Part shown: positions 1 to 9,979 of the stretch, one piece after another
How positions within the stretch are numbered: position 1 is the stretch's first letter
How the letters are laid out: every line of letters starts with the position of its first letter
NCBI RefSeq assembly: GCF_017310505.1
Contig: NZ_CP065957.1
Coordinates: forward strand, 496,001-560,000
Reading direction: 5' to 3'
DNA length: 64,000 nucleotides
Origin: Methylacidiphilum caldifontis
GTDB taxonomy: Bacteria > Verrucomicrobiota > Verrucomicrobiia > Methylacidiphilales > Methylacidiphilaceae
The notes under the pieces: model-generated
What the model was told of the DNA's origin: nothing
The model's input: the letters and a program-made list of their open reading frames with translations, nothing else
The model's database searches: none
Program-made: the position numbers and the translations under genes

Positions 1-1056
1 ATCCACCCTCTTGCCCAATAGGTTCATCCGGAACCTTCCTGTTTTTCCTTGAAGCATGTCAGACAAGGATTTGAGTGGCCTATTGCCCGCCCCCGTGACC
101 GCCCTACCATGTCGCCCGTTATCTAAAAGGGCGTCAACGGCTTCCTGGAGCATTCTTTTTTCATTTCTAATAATCACATCCGGAGTCTTCAGCTGAAGAA
201 GATTCTTTAGCCGGTTATTCCGGTTAATGACCCTTCTGTAAAGATCATTAAGATCGGAGGTGGCAAATCTGCCTCCTTCAAGAGGAACCAACGGCCTTAA
301 ATCAGGTGGAATGACAGGGAGAACTTCTAAAATCATCCATTCTGGTCTTGTTTGGGAATTAATAAGCCCCTGGACCAGCTTTAGTCTTTTGGCTAGTTTC
401 TTTTTAAGCTGTTTACTCCTTGTCCCTTCCATCGCCATAGCCAGATCGTTAGCTAAGGCCTCCAGATCTATCTGTTTCAATATATCCCTTACCGCCTCCG
501 CTCCCATCTTCGCGACAAAAGACCCCTCTCCATATTGAGCCAATGCATCACGATATTCCTGTTCAGAAAGAAGCTGTTTAAACTTCAAAGAAGTCTTCCC
601 TGGATCAACGACCAAATAGTCTTCATAATAAATGACCCGCTCCAAGTCTTTGGCGGTCATATCCATAATTAAGCCCAGCCGGCTGGGCATGCATTTCAAA
701 AACCAGATATGAGAAACAGGGACCGCCAACCGGATATGTCCCATTCGTTCCCTTCTAACGCGTGACAAAGTGACTTCTACCCCACACCGATCACAAATCA
801 CTCCCTTGTACTTTATGCGTTTGTATTTGCCGCATGCACATTCCCAATCTTTGGTCGGTCCAAAAATTCTCTCGCAAAAAAGTCCACCTTTCTCAGGTTT
901 GAAAGTCCTGTAGTTAATCGTTTCAGGATTACGCACTTCCCCTTTGCTCCATGACTCGATCGTTTCGGGTGAAGCGATAGAAATCTGGACTTCATCAAAT
1001 CCAATCGTCTTTTGAAATCCAAGTACCTGGCGCGCTGTTAAGTTTTTTGCTTCCAT
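1..1056 (-). CDS. rpoC: RNA polymerase beta' subunit (partial, N-terminal part)
   Basis: This is the N-terminal third of the RNA polymerase beta' subunit; the gene runs off the left edge. The reading frame starts [15 protein letters not shown] and carries the zinc-binding cysteines ([20 protein letters not shown], residues about 70-90) followed by the clamp region with [15 protein letters not shown]. An upstream in-frame ATG at 1071 exists. I prefer 1056 because GGAGG lies about 8 nt before it, inside the alternative N-terminus. It lies 21 bp downstream of rpoB on the same strand and is the last visible gene of the tuf-to-rpoBC unit. No lesions are seen. Confidence 0.97.
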   Translation of the reverse strand, partial: MEAKNLTARQVLGFQKTIGFDEVQISIASPETIESWSKGEVRNPETINYRTFKPEKGGLFCERIFGPTKDWECACGKYKRIKYKGVICDRCGVEVTLSRVRRERMGHIRLAVPVSHIWFLKCMPSRLGLIMDMTAKDLERVIYYEDYLVVDPGKTSLKFKQLLSEQEYRDALAQYGEGSFVAKMGAEAVRDILKQIDLEALANDLAMAMEGTRSKQLKKKLAKRLKLVQGLINSQTRPEWMILEVLPVIPPDLRPLVPLEGGRFATSDLNDLYRRVINRNNRLKNLLQLKTPDVIIRNEKRMLQEAVDALLDNGRHGRAVTGAGNRPLKSLSDMLQGKTGRFRMNLLGKRVD

Positions 1057-1077
1057 ACTTTTTGCCTCCATAATGTT

Positions 1078-4000
1078 TTAGGCTGCCTCCCCACCGCTCA
1101 AAGCTTTAGGTGCGGTTGGCTTAACTGAAATTCCCATTGAATCTGAGCGCTGACCAATGCTCACTTCAAGGCATAACCCTTGCAACTCCTTGATCAAGAC
1201 ATTAAAGGACTCCGGTGTCGTTGTTTCCAGGTAATTTTCACCTTTAACAATACTTTCATAAATTCTTGTTCTTCCCTGGACATCGTCAGACTTAACGGTC
1301 AATAACTCTTGCAAAACATAAGCCGCCCCATAGGCTTCCATCGCCCAAACTTCCATTTCTCCAAAACGCTGCCCACCATACTGAGCTTTTCCTCCCAAAG
1401 GTTGTTGAGTGACCAACGAGTAAGGCCCCACAGCTCGGGCATGGATCTTATCGGCAACCATATGGTTAAGCTTCATCATGTAGATTACCCCAACCACTAC
1501 CCGCTGGTTGAACCTTTCTCCGGTTCGACCATCATAAAGAATGCTTTTCCCATCTTCATCCATACCCGCCTTGACCAGGAACTCTCGTATCTTTTCTTCT
1601 TTAACTCCATCGAAAACCGGAGTAGCAACATTAAACCCTAACTTTCTTGCAGCAATACCCAGATGGGTTTCAAGCACTTGTCCTACGTTCATTCTTGAAG
1701 GAACACCCAAAGGATTAAGAACTATGTCCACTGGAGTTCCATCGGGCAGATAGGGCATATCTTCAACAGGCACAATCTTAGAGACAACCCCTTTATTACC
1801 ATGTCTACCGGCCATTTTATCCCCAACGGAAAGTTTCCTTTTGTTAGCAATGAAAACTTTGACCTGCTTAATAATTCCTGGCTCGGTATCTTCTCCACTT
1901 TCAATTTGATCAAGTTCAAGCTCCCTATCATTTCTGAGCTGCTCAAATTTGGCTTCAAAGTTGCCAATAATTTCAAAGATCTTTGAGCGAATCGGGCTCG
2001 GATCGATTTCGATCTTATCGTAGGCCTGAGCCATTTTTCTTAAAAGAACCTTCGTGATTTTCCGGTTAGCAGGAATAATAATCTCACCCGTTTCAACATT
2101 AACCACATCTAAGGGGATCTTCTCATTCAAGAGGATATTGGAAAGAGCTTGTGTTAATTCCTCTCTAAGCTCTTCTTCTTTCTGATCATATTTTTCTTCA
2201 ATTTCTTTAATTTTTTGCTTCGCTTCTGAAGCATTGATTTTTTCTTTTCGAACACGCGCAGTTCCCTCACTCACTCGGACATCCATAACTATCCCATAGG
2301 TACCAGAGGGGACCCTCAAGGATGAATCCTTCACATCGGCTGCTTTTTCTCCAAAAATAGCTCTCAGGAGTCTTTCTTCAGGAGCAAGTTCAGTTTCACT
2401 TTTAGGAGTAATTTTACCTACAAGGATATCCCCGGGTTTAACTTCAGCTCCAACCCGAATAATTCCATTTTGATCCAGATTCTTTAAAGCTTCTTCTCCC
2501 ACATTAGGAATATCCCTGGTTATTTCTTCGGGTCCCAATTTTGTGTCCCGAGCTACGATTTCAAATTCATCGATGTAGATGCTCGTAAACAGATCTTCCT
2601 TAACAATCCTTTCGGAAACAATAATCGCATCTTCGAAGTTATATCCGTTCCAAGGCATAAAGGCGACGAGCAGATTTCTACCTAATGCCAGTTCCCCATT
2701 TTGAGTACTGGGCCCATCAGCCAGTATATCCCCTTTCTTTACAGTCTGCCCTTTTTTAACGATTGGCTTTTGATTAATACAAGTCCCTGCATTGGAACGC
2801 ATGAACTTATTGAGCCTGTAAATCCCGGCTTCCTTTTCGGCTCCCTGCTTGACTTTCCTTTTTTTCAGTTCAGTATGACCGCCAGGAGGGCTCACAATAA
2901 TTTCGTTGCCCGTTACCGATGTCACTACCCCATCAATTTCACTTACGATAACAGCCTGGATGTCCCGCGCAACCCTTTCTTCAATGCCTGTACCTACAAT
3001 GGGAGCTTCAGGTTGAATGAGAGGAACAGCCTGTCTTTGCATATTTGAACCCATCAAGGCCCGGTTTGCATCGTCATGTTCGAGGAATGGAATCAAGCCT
3101 GCAGCAATGGAAACGATCTGCTTGGGAGAAACATCCATGTATTCCACTTTTTCTCTTTCCACTTCCATGAACTCTCTGCGAAACCTTACCGCGACGCGCT
3201 GATCCAATATTGTTCCATCTTCAGAAACCGCCGTATTGGCCATCGCAATCACATAGTTTTCTTCCTGATCAGCTGTAAAATAAACAATTTCGTTAGTCAC
3301 CTTACCGTTAAGGACTTTTCGATAAGGGGTTTCCAAAATACCGTACTCATTGAACCGGCTGTAAGAAGCCATGGTAGCAATCAGCCCTATATTCGGTCCT
3401 TCTGGAGTTTCTATGGGACAAATCCTGCCATAATGAGAGGGATGAACGTCACGCACCTCGAAACCGGCTCTTTCTCTTGATAGTCCTCCCGGTCCCAAAG
3501 CTGAAAGCCTTCTTTTATGAGTTAATTCCGAAAGCGGATTAATCTGGTCCATGAGCTGGGAAAGTTGGCTCCGTGCAAAAAAGTCTCTTATAGTCGCAGA
3601 TAGGGCCTTGGGATTGATCAGCTTCTGGGGAGTCATCCCCTCGGTATTGACATCGAAAAGGGTCATCCTTTCTTTAACGAGCCGCTCGGTTCGAGCTAGG
3701 CCCATCCGACATTGATTGGCAACAAGTTCGCCAACTGTCCTTATACGCCTGCTCCCCAGATGATCGATGTCATCGGTAATGCCTTCGCCTTTTTTAAGCT
3801 TGATGAGATATCGGGTAGCTGCAACCAGATCTTCCCAGCTAAGTATTCGGATGTCAGGGTCAACCTGGATATTCAGTTTTTGGTTCAGTTTATATCTGCC
3901 CACCCTTCCCAAATCATATCTTTTGGGATCTAACAAAAGCCTTTTCAAAAGCAACTTGGCATTGGATTCCGTAGGCGGATCTCCCGGCCTAAGCCTTCTG

Positions 4001-4947
4001 TAAATTTCTTTTAAAGCTTCTACAGGATCTTTTGTAGGATCCTTTTTAAGACATTTAATGAGCGTGTCATCATACTGCACATCGACAACATGAATGGACT
4101 GAATGCCTACATCCAAAAGTTGTCTTACCACACTCCTTGTTACCGGCTCATAAGCCCTGGCCAATATGACATCAGGATTATGAGGATCCCTGACCTCGCT
4201 CACCAATACTTTTGTAGCCACTTTCTCTTCGTCTATCCCCTCAGACAGGTTGAGTTCTTCAACCGAATAAAAAAGCCTTATTATATCTTCGTCCCCACCT
4301 GTTCCTAAAGGAGAGGAAGGACCGGATAAGGCCGCTGCAAGAGCCCTGAGCAAGGTTGTAATCAAAAACTTTCTTCTCTTTTTTCTCCTGTCCAAATACA
4401 CATAGAGAAGATCGTTCGTATCAAAGGCTACTTCTAACCAACTTCCTCTATCCGGGATAATCCGAAAAGAATAAAGGGTTTTGCCGTTGCTGTGGAAACT
4501 GGATTCAAAACAGATACCGGGTGATCGATGCAACTGGTTGACGATCACTCTTTCAGCCCCATTAATGATGAAACTTCCCTGCGGAGTCATCATCGGCAGT
4601 TCGCCCATGTAGACTTTCTCTTCCTTGACCCCTTCTTCATCCTTGAGCCTAAAGGTAACATAAAGAGGGGCAGCATAAGTCTTCCCATCACGAAGGCAAT
4701 CAATAGGGCTGAATTTGGATTCGCCAATCTCGTAATTGACATATTCAAGCCTGACTTTTCCATCGTAGCTTTCTATTGGAAAAACTTCTAAGAAAACTCC
4801 ATGCAACCCCTCAGGTTTTCTTTCCTGTGGAGCGACAGAAAGTTGGAGAAAATCGGCATAAGATTTAGTCTGATGTTCTATAAGATTAGGCAAACTTAAT
4901 CCTTCCCGAATTTTCCCAAAATTAATTCTTTCTACCTTTCCATTCAT
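1078..4947 (-). CDS. rpoB: RNA polymerase beta subunit
   Basis: The protein is a 1289-residue beta subunit of DNA-dependent RNA polymerase, the usual full length for the family. The rifampicin region is easy to read in the middle of the protein ([20 protein letters not shown], then [19 protein letters not shown]). The C-terminal catalytic part has [17 protein letters not shown] and the switch region near [13 protein letters not shown]. The insertion between the two halves contains a charged coiled-coil-like stretch rich in Glu and Lys. It follows rplL after 31 bp and precedes rpoC by 21 bp, the standard order. The start ATG fits the family N-terminus. It is probably co-transcribed with the ribosomal protein genes upstream. 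Confidence 0.98.
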   Translation of the reverse strand: MNGKVERINFGKIREGLSLPNLIEHQTKSYADFLQLSVAPQERKPEGLHGVFLEVFPIESYDGKVRLEYVNYEIGESKFSPIDCLRDGKTYAAPLYVTFRLKDEEGVKEEKVYMGELPMMTPQGSFIINGAERVIVNQLHRSPGICFESSFHSNGKTLYSFRIIPDRGSWLEVAFDTNDLLYVYLDRRKKRRKFLITTLLRALAAALSGPSSPLGTGGDEDIIRLFYSVEELNLSEGIDEEKVATKVLVSEVRDPHNPDVILARAYEPVTRSVVRQLLDVGIQSIHVVDVQYDDTLIKCLKKDPTKDPVEALKEIYRRLRPGDPPTESNAKLLLKRLLLDPKRYDLGRVGRYKLNQKLNIQVDPDIRILSWEDLVAATRYLIKLKKGEGITDDIDHLGSRRIRTVGELVANQCRMGLARTERLVKERMTLFDVNTEGMTPQKLINPKALSATIRDFFARSQLSQLMDQINPLSELTHKRRLSALGPGGLSRERAGFEVRDVHPSHYGRICPIETPEGPNIGLIATMASYSRFNEYGILETPYRKVLNGKVTNEIVYFTADQEENYVIAMANTAVSEDGTILDQRVAVRFRREFMEVEREKVEYMDVSPKQIVSIAAGLIPFLEHDDANRALMGSNMQRQAVPLIQPEAPIVGTGIEERVARDIQAVIVSEIDGVVTSVTGNEIIVSPPGGHTELKKRKVKQGAEKEAGIYRLNKFMRSNAGTCINQKPIVKKGQTVKKGDILADGPSTQNGELALGRNLLVAFMPWNGYNFEDAIIVSERIVKEDLFTSIYIDEFEIVARDTKLGPEEITRDIPNVGEEALKNLDQNGIIRVGAEVKPGDILVGKITPKSETELAPEERLLRAIFGEKAADVKDSSLRVPSGTYGIVMDVRVSEGTARVRKEKINASEAKQKIKEIEEKYDQKEEELREELTQALSNILLNEKIPLDVVNVETGEIIIPANRKITKVLLRKMAQAYDKIEIDPSPIRSKIFEIIGNFEAKFEQLRNDRELELDQIESGEDTEPGIIKQVKVFIANKRKLSVGDKMAGRHGNKGVVSKIVPVEDMPYLPDGTPVDIVLNPLGVPSRMNVGQVLETHLGIAARKLGFNVATPVFDGVKEEKIREFLVKAGMDEDGKSILYDGRTGERFNQRVVVGVIYMMKLNHMVADKIHARAVGPYSLVTQQPLGGKAQYGGQRFGEMEVWAMEAYGAAYVLQELLTVKSDDVQGRTRIYESIVKGENYLETTTPESFNVLIKELQGLCLEVSIGQRSDSMGISVKPTAPKALSGGEAA

Positions 4948-4978
4948 ATCTCTATAAGCTCCACAATATCTTAGATCG

Positions 4979-5368
4979 TTACTTGATTTCTACTTTTGCT
5001 CCGGCTGCTTCTATCTTTTTCTTTATCTCTTCAGCCTCTTCCTTCGATACCCCATCTTTCAGAAGCTTGGGAGCTCCTTCAACAAGAGCTTTCGCCTCTG
5101 CAAGCCCCAGTCCAGATATAGCCGCTCTGACTTCCTTAATAACCGCTATTTTATTCGGTCCTATCTCTTTAAGATGAACGGCAAAAGTCGTTTTTTCTTC
5201 TACCGGAGCCTGGGCAGCACCTTGTTGGGCTCCAGCAGGAGCCGCCGCTACTGCAACAGGAGCAGCAGCGCTTACTCCCCATTTTTCTTCAAGCTTCTTC
5301 ACTAATTCAGAAGCTTCCAACAGGGTAAGTTTACTTAATTGATCGACCAGTGCATCTAGGTCAGCCAT
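4979..5368 (-). CDS. rplL: 50S ribosomal protein L7/L12
   Basis: This is the 129-residue stalk protein L7/L12 that recruits translation factors. It has an N-terminal dimerisation domain ([20 protein letters not shown]), an Ala/Pro-rich hinge (residues about 35-60) and a C-terminal domain ending [20 protein letters not shown]. The frame is open for 16 codons further upstream, but the start at 5368 is fixed by a near-perfect AAGGAGG ending 7 nt before the ATG and by family alignment. The upstream open stretch is part of a structured leader rather than coding. L7/L12 is needed in several copies per ribosome, so the separate leader and terminator-like hairpin in front of this gene may set its level. 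Confidence 0.98.
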   Translation of the reverse strand: MADLDALVDQLSKLTLLEASELVKKLEEKWGVSAAAPVAVAAAPAGAQQGAAQAPVEEKTTFAVHLKEIGPNKIAVIKEVRAAISGLGLAEAKALVEGAPKLLKDGVSKEEAEEIKKKIEAAGAKVEIK

Positions 5369-5386
5369 AATATCCTCCTTATAATA

Positions 5387-5446
5387 CCACCTAGAGACGG
5401 GCACCCGCTCCGTCAATTCTCCCTGGAGGGCTCCAAGGCTAGGTGG
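5387..5446 (-). promoter_or_regulatory. Three-way-junction RNA leader in the rplJ-rplL gap
   Basis: In the transcript (minus strand) a perfect 8-bp outer stem, CCACCTAG (5446-5439) with CTAGGTGG (5394-5387), encloses two further hairpins. One is TGGAG/CTCCA (5435-5424), extended by two G-C pairs. The other is GACGG/CCGTC (5414-5396). The fold lies 18 nt before the rplL start and just upstream of its Shine-Dalgarno site. In many bacteria L10/L12 autoregulate through a leader before rplJ, but here rplJ follows rplA by only 11 nt and has no room for one. I infer a cis-regulatory element acting on rplL; I cannot match it to a named family. Confidence 0.55.
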
Positions 5447-5460
5447 CTGTTCGCCCTCAT
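5413..5460 (-). CDS. Possible 15-residue leader peptide before rplL
   Basis: An ATG at 5460, preceded by GGAGG with good spacing, opens a 15-codon frame reading [15 protein letters not shown] and ending in TGA. Its ribosome site (GGAGGATATAAATG) closely resembles that of rplL (GGAGGATATTATG). The coding stretch overlaps the left half of the three-way-junction fold, so translation would disrupt the outer stem. It may be a true leader peptide coupled to rplL expression or a by-product of a duplicated ribosome-binding site. No protein family can be assigned to something this short. Confidence 0.3.
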   Translation of the reverse strand: MRANSHLALEPSREN

Positions 5461-5498
5461 TTATATCCTCCTATCTCTATATTTTTTTCGATCATCCT

Positions 5499-5518
5499 AA
5501 AAAAAACCTTTACAAAGG
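5499..5518 (-). terminator. Weak terminator or attenuator between rplJ and rplL
   Basis: In the minus-strand transcript a short hairpin, CCTTTGTAAAGG, is followed directly by eight U residues. The stem is only 4-5 bp with a very small loop, so termination would be partial. Its place between rplJ and the structured rplL leader suits an attenuator that separates upstream from downstream transcription. Confidence 0.4.
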
Positions 5519-5636
5519 AAAAAAATTTATGACATAAAGGAGACAAGATTCATTCACTCTTTTATCTCTGAAAGAAGAGCTTTTTCTTCTCAATTGGTTT
5601 TATTTTCTCCTCTCGTTTAAAAAAATAGAAAGAAAC

Positions 5637-6158
5637 TCAACTTTGCTTCTTAGAATACTTTTCGACTATCCGAGCCAAGGCTGAAGCGGGTTCATTGATT
5701 AATCTTACTAGTCTTGTACCAGTCGATTGAAGAGCAGAAAGAATTTGACTCCTCAGAACTTCAAGGCTAGGTAAATCCGCCAATTTCAAAAAGTCAGTTT
5801 CATTAAAAAGACTCTTCTCAACGATCGCAGACTTGATTTTAGGCAGTTGGAACTCAGCGATAAAATTCTTTAAAATCTTGGCCACTGCAGCCACATCTTG
5901 TCCCTCCGATGTCAAAAGAGCTGTGGGCCCTTTAAATAGATCCTCTGTAAGAAGTTCCTTGGGTTTTATTTCACTCAGAGCAATTCTGATCAAAGTATTC
6001 TTGGCGACCAGGCAACGGCAATTGACCGTTTTCAACCTTTTTCTCAACTCGGAAAAAGCTGAAACTTTTAGCCCTGTAAAATCGATGAATATAATAAAAT
6101 GAGAAGGTTTGACGACATCAAGCACATAGTTTTTTAGTATAATTTTTTCTGTCCTCAT
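5637..6158 (-). CDS. rplJ: 50S ribosomal protein L10
   Basis: This 173-residue protein is ribosomal protein L10, the base of the L7/L12 stalk. The N-terminal rRNA-binding domain includes HFIIFIDFTGLKVSAFSELR and NCRCLVAKNTLIRIAL. The C-terminal helix that binds L12 dimers ends in SALARIVEKYSKKQS. It begins 11 nt after the rplA stop, so it has no independent leader, unlike the usual arrangement with an L10-binding leader ahead of rplJ. The gap to rplL downstream is unusually long (about 270 nt) and structured. Confidence 0.96.
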   Translation of the reverse strand: MRTEKIILKNYVLDVVKPSHFIIFIDFTGLKVSAFSELRKRLKTVNCRCLVAKNTLIRIALSEIKPKELLTEDLFKGPTALLTSEGQDVAAVAKILKNFIAEFQLPKIKSAIVEKSLFNETDFLKLADLPSLEVLRSQILSALQSTGTRLVRLINEPASALARIVEKYSKKQS

Positions 6159-6169
6159 AGAAACTCTCT

Positions 6170-6868
6170 TTATTTAATCAATGTATAAGCATCGAGTCGA
6201 ATGCTTGGCGAAACGCTTAATGATATAGCCATAGACTGAAAATACTTGCCTTTGGAAGATTGGGGTTTTGCTTTAGCAACAGCTTCAACCACCGCCTTTA
6301 TATTTTCTTCCAAGGCTTCAGGCTTGAAAGAAGCCTTCCCTGCAACAACATGGAGATTAGCTGATTTGTCAACCTTAAATTCAACTCTTCCTTTCCTAAA
6401 TTCTTTTATCGCCCCCACCACATCCTCCGTCACAGTCCCTGTTCTAGGGTTAGGCATGAGTCCTCGTGGACCTAGAATTTTCCCTAGCTTTCTCACCTCC
6501 TGCATCGCATCGGGAGTTGCGATCGCAATATCAAAATCGGTATAACCTTCCTGGACCTTCTTGATGAGATCTTCATACCCTACTATGTCTGCGCCAGCTT
6601 CCTTTGCTTCGTCAGCCGCTGTCCCTTTTGCAAAAACGGCTATTCTTACCGTTTTACCGGAACCGTGGGGAAGGCTAACTGTCCCTCGGACCATCTGGTC
6701 ACTCTGCTTAGGATCAACTCCTAGATGAAAAGCGACATCTACTGATTCATCATACTTGGCTTTGGGAATATCCTTTAAAAGAGCCAAAGCTTCAGCCAAG
6801 GAGTAGGTTTTATTTCTTTCTATTTTTTCAGCCGCCAGCCGATACCTCTTGCTTCTTTTCTTTGCCAT
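6170..6868 (-). CDS. rplA: 50S ribosomal protein L1
   Basis: This is ribosomal protein L1, 232 residues from the chosen start [16 protein letters not shown]. The family signature region [19 protein letters not shown] is intact, as is the segment [19 protein letters not shown]. In-frame starts at 6883 (ATG) and 6886 (TTG) would add a few residues; MAKK at 6868 matches the family best. It lies between rplK (32-nt gap) and rplJ in the classic L11 operon order. L1 commonly represses its own operon by binding mRNA; no binding site was identified here. Confidence 0.96.
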   Translation of the reverse strand: MAKKRSKRYRLAAEKIERNKTYSLAEALALLKDIPKAKYDESVDVAFHLGVDPKQSDQMVRGTVSLPHGSGKTVRIAVFAKGTAADEAKEAGADIVGYEDLIKKVQEGYTDFDIAIATPDAMQEVRKLGKILGPRGLMPNPRTGTVTEDVVGAIKEFRKGRVEFKVDKSANLHVVAGKASFKPEALEENIKAVVEAVAKAKPQSSKGKYFQSMAISLSVSPSIRLDAYTLIK

Positions 6869-6900
6869 CGCCTTCTTCTCCATCAACCTTTTAATTTAGG

Positions 6901-7326
6901 TTATTCGACAACCTCTATGCCCATGTTTCTTGCCGTACCTTCAATCATTCTCATCGCTGCTTCTTCGGTCGAAGCATTAAGATCTTTCCATTTTATTTTC
7001 ACAATCTCTTTGACCTGGGCTCGGGTCACTTTCCCTACCTTCGTCCGATTCGGTTCCTTAGAGCCGCTAGCAAGATTAGCCGCCTTTTTAAGAAGAACGG
7101 AAGCAGGAGGGGATTTCGTTACAAATGTAAAAGTCTTATCTTTATAGATAGTAATCACCACAGGCAATATGTTGCCCGCTTCTTTTTGGGTAGTCGCATT
7201 AAATTCTTTACAAAAAGCCATGATGTTGACACCATGTTGGCCCAAAGCAGGACCCACAGGAGGAGCTGGATTAGCCTGCCCCGCAGGTATCTGCAACCGC
7301 ACAATAGCACTCACTTCCTTAGCCAT
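6901..7326 (-). CDS. rplK: 50S ribosomal protein L11
   Basis: This 141-residue protein is L11 of the GTPase-associated centre. It shows the proline-rich N-terminal signature [20 protein letters not shown] and the C-terminal rRNA-binding domain ([20 protein letters not shown]). The reading frame is open further upstream, but the ATG at 7326 with a GAGGG ribosome site gives the family length. It follows nusG after 88 nt and precedes rplA. Confidence 0.97.
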   Translation of the reverse strand: MAKEVSAIVRLQIPAGQANPAPPVGPALGQHGVNIMAFCKEFNATTQKEAGNILPVVITIYKDKTFTFVTKSPPASVLLKKAANLASGSKEPNRTKVGKVTRAQVKEIVKIKWKDLNASTEEAAMRMIEGTARNMGIEVVE

Positions 7327-7414
7327 CTCTCTTTTCCCTCTTTCAATGGTTATACGTAGATATTGAAGCTTGCAAAAAAAAAATTTTCCTCTGATTCCTA
7401 ATGTCCCCCCCCTT

Positions 7415-8017
7415 TTAACTGGCTTTTTCCACTTGCCAATATTCGAGTTCAACCGGGGTTGATCGTCCAAAAATGTTGACAGATACTCTTAGTTTTCCTC
7501 TTTCCAGATCTATTTCCTCGATGACCCCTTCAGAATTCAAAAAAGGACCATCGCCTACTTTTACACGATCGCCAACCGAAAAAACCGTTTTGGGTGCAGC
7601 ACTCGAAGTTCTTTCTTTAAATTGTCGCAACATCCCCATTACCTGTTCAGTAGGCATCGGCAGGGGATTTTCCCCATCTGCAAAACCAATGACTCCAGGG
7701 GTTTCACGAACAAAATACCAGGCCCTTTCGATTAACTTCCCAGAAGGATCTCTCAATTGAATTTGTAGAAAAACATAACCGGGATAAAGTTTGCGCTTAA
7801 TCTCGATCCTTTTTCCCTTCCTTACTTCTGTAACCTTTTCTACAGGAATGATGACTTTCCCAACAAGATCCTGCATCTCCTCAGTTTTAATCCTCTTTTC
7901 CAAACTTTTCTGTACCTTCTCCTCTTGCCCAGATAAAACATGAAGAGCATACCACTGCATATTCTGGGATTCTGCAGTAATCTCGTCCATCTCAACATCT
8001 GAATATTCCGCTTTCAT
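7415..8017 (-). CDS. nusG: Transcription termination/antitermination factor NusG
   Basis: The 200-residue protein is NusG, which binds RNA polymerase and couples transcription to translation or Rho. The NGN domain begins [20 protein letters not shown] (after about 20 extra residues) and includes [10 protein letters not shown] and [14 protein letters not shown]. The C-terminal KOW domain begins [20 protein letters not shown]. Two adjacent ATGs (8020, 8017) precede the frame and neither has a strong ribosome site. It sits between secE and rplK, the usual order. Confidence 0.96.
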   Translation of the reverse strand: MKAEYSDVEMDEITAESQNMQWYALHVLSGQEEKVQKSLEKRIKTEEMQDLVGKVIIPVEKVTEVRKGKRIEIKRKLYPGYVFLQIQLRDPSGKLIERAWYFVRETPGVIGFADGENPLPMPTEQVMGMLRQFKERTSSAAPKTVFSVGDRVKVGDGPFLNSEGVIEEIDLERGKLRVSVNIFGRSTPVELEYWQVEKAS

Positions 8018-8084
8018 CATCTTACAAAGCTTACCCCATTCACCTACTGTAACTTAAAAAACAGATCCTTTTTTTGTCTTTGAA

Positions 8085-8393
8085 CTAAAAATGCAAAGTC
8101 GTTAAAAAATTTACTAATCTGACCAAAATAAAGTCAGCGGACGTCACCACCGCTGCCAATATAATAGAATATATGGTTACAGCTAGTGTAGAATCAATTA
8201 ATTCTTTATATTTTCTTACACCTTTTTCTTTGGGATCCCAGGGCCATGAACATTTTTTAAGTTCCGCAATCACTTCTCCCACAAAGGCTTTTATGACCGA
8301 GCCCTTTTTTTTCCATATCCATAAGAGAAGCCCCGTGCTTAAAACAAGAAGCGCAATGTAAACAATTTCAATCCAATGAATCGACATTTTCAT
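8085..8393 (-). CDS. secE: Preprotein translocase subunit SecE
   Basis: This 102-residue membrane protein is SecE, the clamp subunit of the SecYEG translocon. It has an extra N-terminal transmembrane segment (about residues 8-26), then the amphipathic conserved helix with EVIAELKKCSWPWDPKE, and the essential C-terminal membrane segment (TIYSIILAAVVTSADFILV). The start ATG lies only 4 nt after the 3' end of tRNA-Trp, and no Shine-Dalgarno site is visible. After tRNA excision the message would be leaderless or nearly so. Later ATGs at 8387 and inside the frame do not improve this. Confidence 0.93.
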   Translation of the reverse strand: MKMSIHWIEIVYIALLVLSTGLLLWIWKKKGSVIKAFVGEVIAELKKCSWPWDPKEKGVRKYKELIDSTLAVTIYSIILAAVVTSADFILVRLVNFLTTLHF

Positions 8394-8397
8394 TCAT

Positions 8398-8470
8398 CAG
8401 GGCAGGAGGGACTCGAACCCCCAACCGACGGTTTTGGAGACCGCTACTCTACCAATTGAGCTACTGCCCT
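8398..8470 (-). tRNA. tRNA-Trp (CCA anticodon)
   Basis: The minus strand folds as a 73-nt tRNA: acceptor AGGGCAG/CTGCCCT with discriminator G, D-stem GCTC/GAGT, anticodon stem around loop CTCCAAA giving anticodon CCA, and a T-loop TTCGAGT. No CCA tail is encoded. It lies between tuf and secE in the same transcription unit and must be cut out of the mRNA. The secE start lies 4 nt beyond its 3' end. Confidence 0.96.
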
Positions 8471-8505
8471 TCTCAATTAATTTAGCGTTTTTAAGCCCCA
8501 AAAAG

Positions 8506-9690
8506 CTATTCGATAATCTCGGTGACAACCCCTGCTCCAACCGTTTTTCCTCCTTCCCGGATGGCGAAGCGCATCGATTTTTCCATAGCAATAGGGGAAA
8601 TGAGATCCACCATAAATTCGACATTGTCCCCAGGCATAACCATCTCCACTCCTTCCTTCAAAGTCACCGTTCCCGTTACGTCGGTGGTTCTGAAAAAGAA
8701 CTGGGGTCTATAACCATTGAAAAAGGCGGTATGCCTTCCCCCTTCTTCCTTCTTCAAAACATAGACTTGCGCATTGAATTTGTGGTGAGGAGTTATAGAA
8801 CCTGGCTTAGCTACTACCTGTCCTCTTTCTACATCATCCTTTTTGATTCCACGTAGCAGAAGACCGACATTGTCGCCTGCTTCGGCGGTATCCAGGGTTT
8901 TTCTAAACATTTCGATATCGGTTACCACCGTTTTGGTCGTTGGCTTAATACCCACAATCTCAACCTCTTCCATTCTCTTCAATGTTCCCCTTTCAACTCT
9001 GCCCGTAACGACTGTTCCTCGTCCTTCTATATTGAAAACATCTTCAATCGGCATCAGGAAGGGTTGATCTTTGGGTCTTTCTGGAATCGGGATGTAATTA
9101 TCCATCGCCTCTACAAGCTCTACAATGTTTTTCTCATATTCAGGATCTCCTTCCAGAGCTTTAAGAGCACTTCCCCGGATAATTGGAATTTTGTCTCCAG
9201 GAAAACCATATTGATTGAGCAGTTCTCTGACTTCAAGCTCAACAAGTTCGAGCAACTCCTTGTCATCGACCATATCCACTTTGTTAAGAAAAACGACTAT
9301 GTAAGGAACACCCACCTGTCGAGCAAGAAGAATATGCTCCCGGGTTTGAGGCATCGGACCATCAGCGGCGCTCACCACCAATATCGCTCCATCCATTTGA
9401 GCTGCACCGGTGATCATGTTTTTTATGTAATCCGCATGCCCCGGACAGTCGACATGAGCATAATGCCTTTTGTCCGATTCGTATTCGACATGTGCCGTGT
9501 TAATGGTAATCCCACGCTCTTTTTCCTCTGGAGCCTTGTCAATTTGATCATAAGCCATCTTTTGTGCAAGGCCCCTTTTCGCTAAAACATAAGTAATAGC
9601 GGAAGTTAATGTGGTTTTACCATGATCGACATGACCTATTGTCCCCACATTGATATGGGGTTTTTTCCGTAAAAATGCCTCCTTTGCCAT
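8506..9690 (-). CDS. tuf: Elongation factor Tu
   Basis: This 394-residue GTPase delivers aminoacyl-tRNA to the ribosome. The G motifs are present: GHVDHGKTT (residue about 18), DCPGHADY (about 80) and NKVD (about 135). The switch-I Thr lies in [14 protein letters not shown]. Domains 2 and 3 follow with [13 protein letters not shown] and the C-terminal [18 protein letters not shown]. The gene is flanked by tRNA-Thr and tRNA-Trp. Only this copy is visible in the window. Confidence 0.98.
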   Translation of the reverse strand: MAKEAFLRKKPHINVGTIGHVDHGKTTLTSAITYVLAKRGLAQKMAYDQIDKAPEEKERGITINTAHVEYESDKRHYAHVDCPGHADYIKNMITGAAQMDGAILVVSAADGPMPQTREHILLARQVGVPYIVVFLNKVDMVDDKELLELVELEVRELLNQYGFPGDKIPIIRGSALKALEGDPEYEKNIVELVEAMDNYIPIPERPKDQPFLMPIEDVFNIEGRGTVVTGRVERGTLKRMEEVEIVGIKPTTKTVVTDIEMFRKTLDTAEAGDNVGLLLRGIKKDDVERGQVVAKPGSITPHHKFNAQVYVLKKEEGGRHTAFFNGYRPQFFFRTTDVTGTVTLKEGVEMVMPGDNVEFMVDLISPIAMEKSMRFAIREGGKTVGAGVVTEIIE

Positions 9691-9739
9691 TGACCTTCCC
9701 TCTTTTTAGTTCAGTTATTCATCATTAGTTTTCTTCACG

Positions 9740-9812
9740 AGCCCATGACCGGGATTGAACCGGTGACCCCGTCCTTACCAAGGACGTGCTCTACCAACTG
9801 AGCTACATGGGC
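9740..9812 (-). tRNA. tRNA-Thr (GGT anticodon)
   Basis: The minus strand gives a 73-nt tRNA with acceptor GCCCATG/CATGGGC, D-stem GCTC/GAGC, anticodon loop TTGGTAA giving anticodon GGT, and T-arm ACCGG/CCGGT with loop TTCAATC. No CCA tail is encoded. It is the first element of the tuf-secE-nusG-ribosomal protein-rpoBC unit. Confidence 0.96.
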
Positions 9813-9916
9813 AATAACAGCTTTTCATTAAATAATTTAAACAAATCCAATGAACAATAAAATAAATACACAACTCTTTAGTGTATCCCTTATGCTTTAA
9901 TGAATAAAGAGTCAAA

Positions 9917-9946
9917 AATATAATATGAGAATCTTTTTTAAGTCAA
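9917..9946 (-). promoter_or_regulatory. Predicted sigma70-type promoter of the tRNA-Thr/tuf/rpoBC unit
   Basis: On the minus strand a -35 element TTGACT (9946-9941) and a -10 element TATATT (9922-9917) are separated by 18 nt. It lies about 105 nt upstream of tRNA-Thr in an AT-rich gap following xseA. It is the only good match found in this gap, so it is the likely main promoter for the genes running to rpoC. Confidence 0.55.
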
Positions 9947-9979
9947 GGATTCCTGTAATATAAAACCCAATTTATTTCT

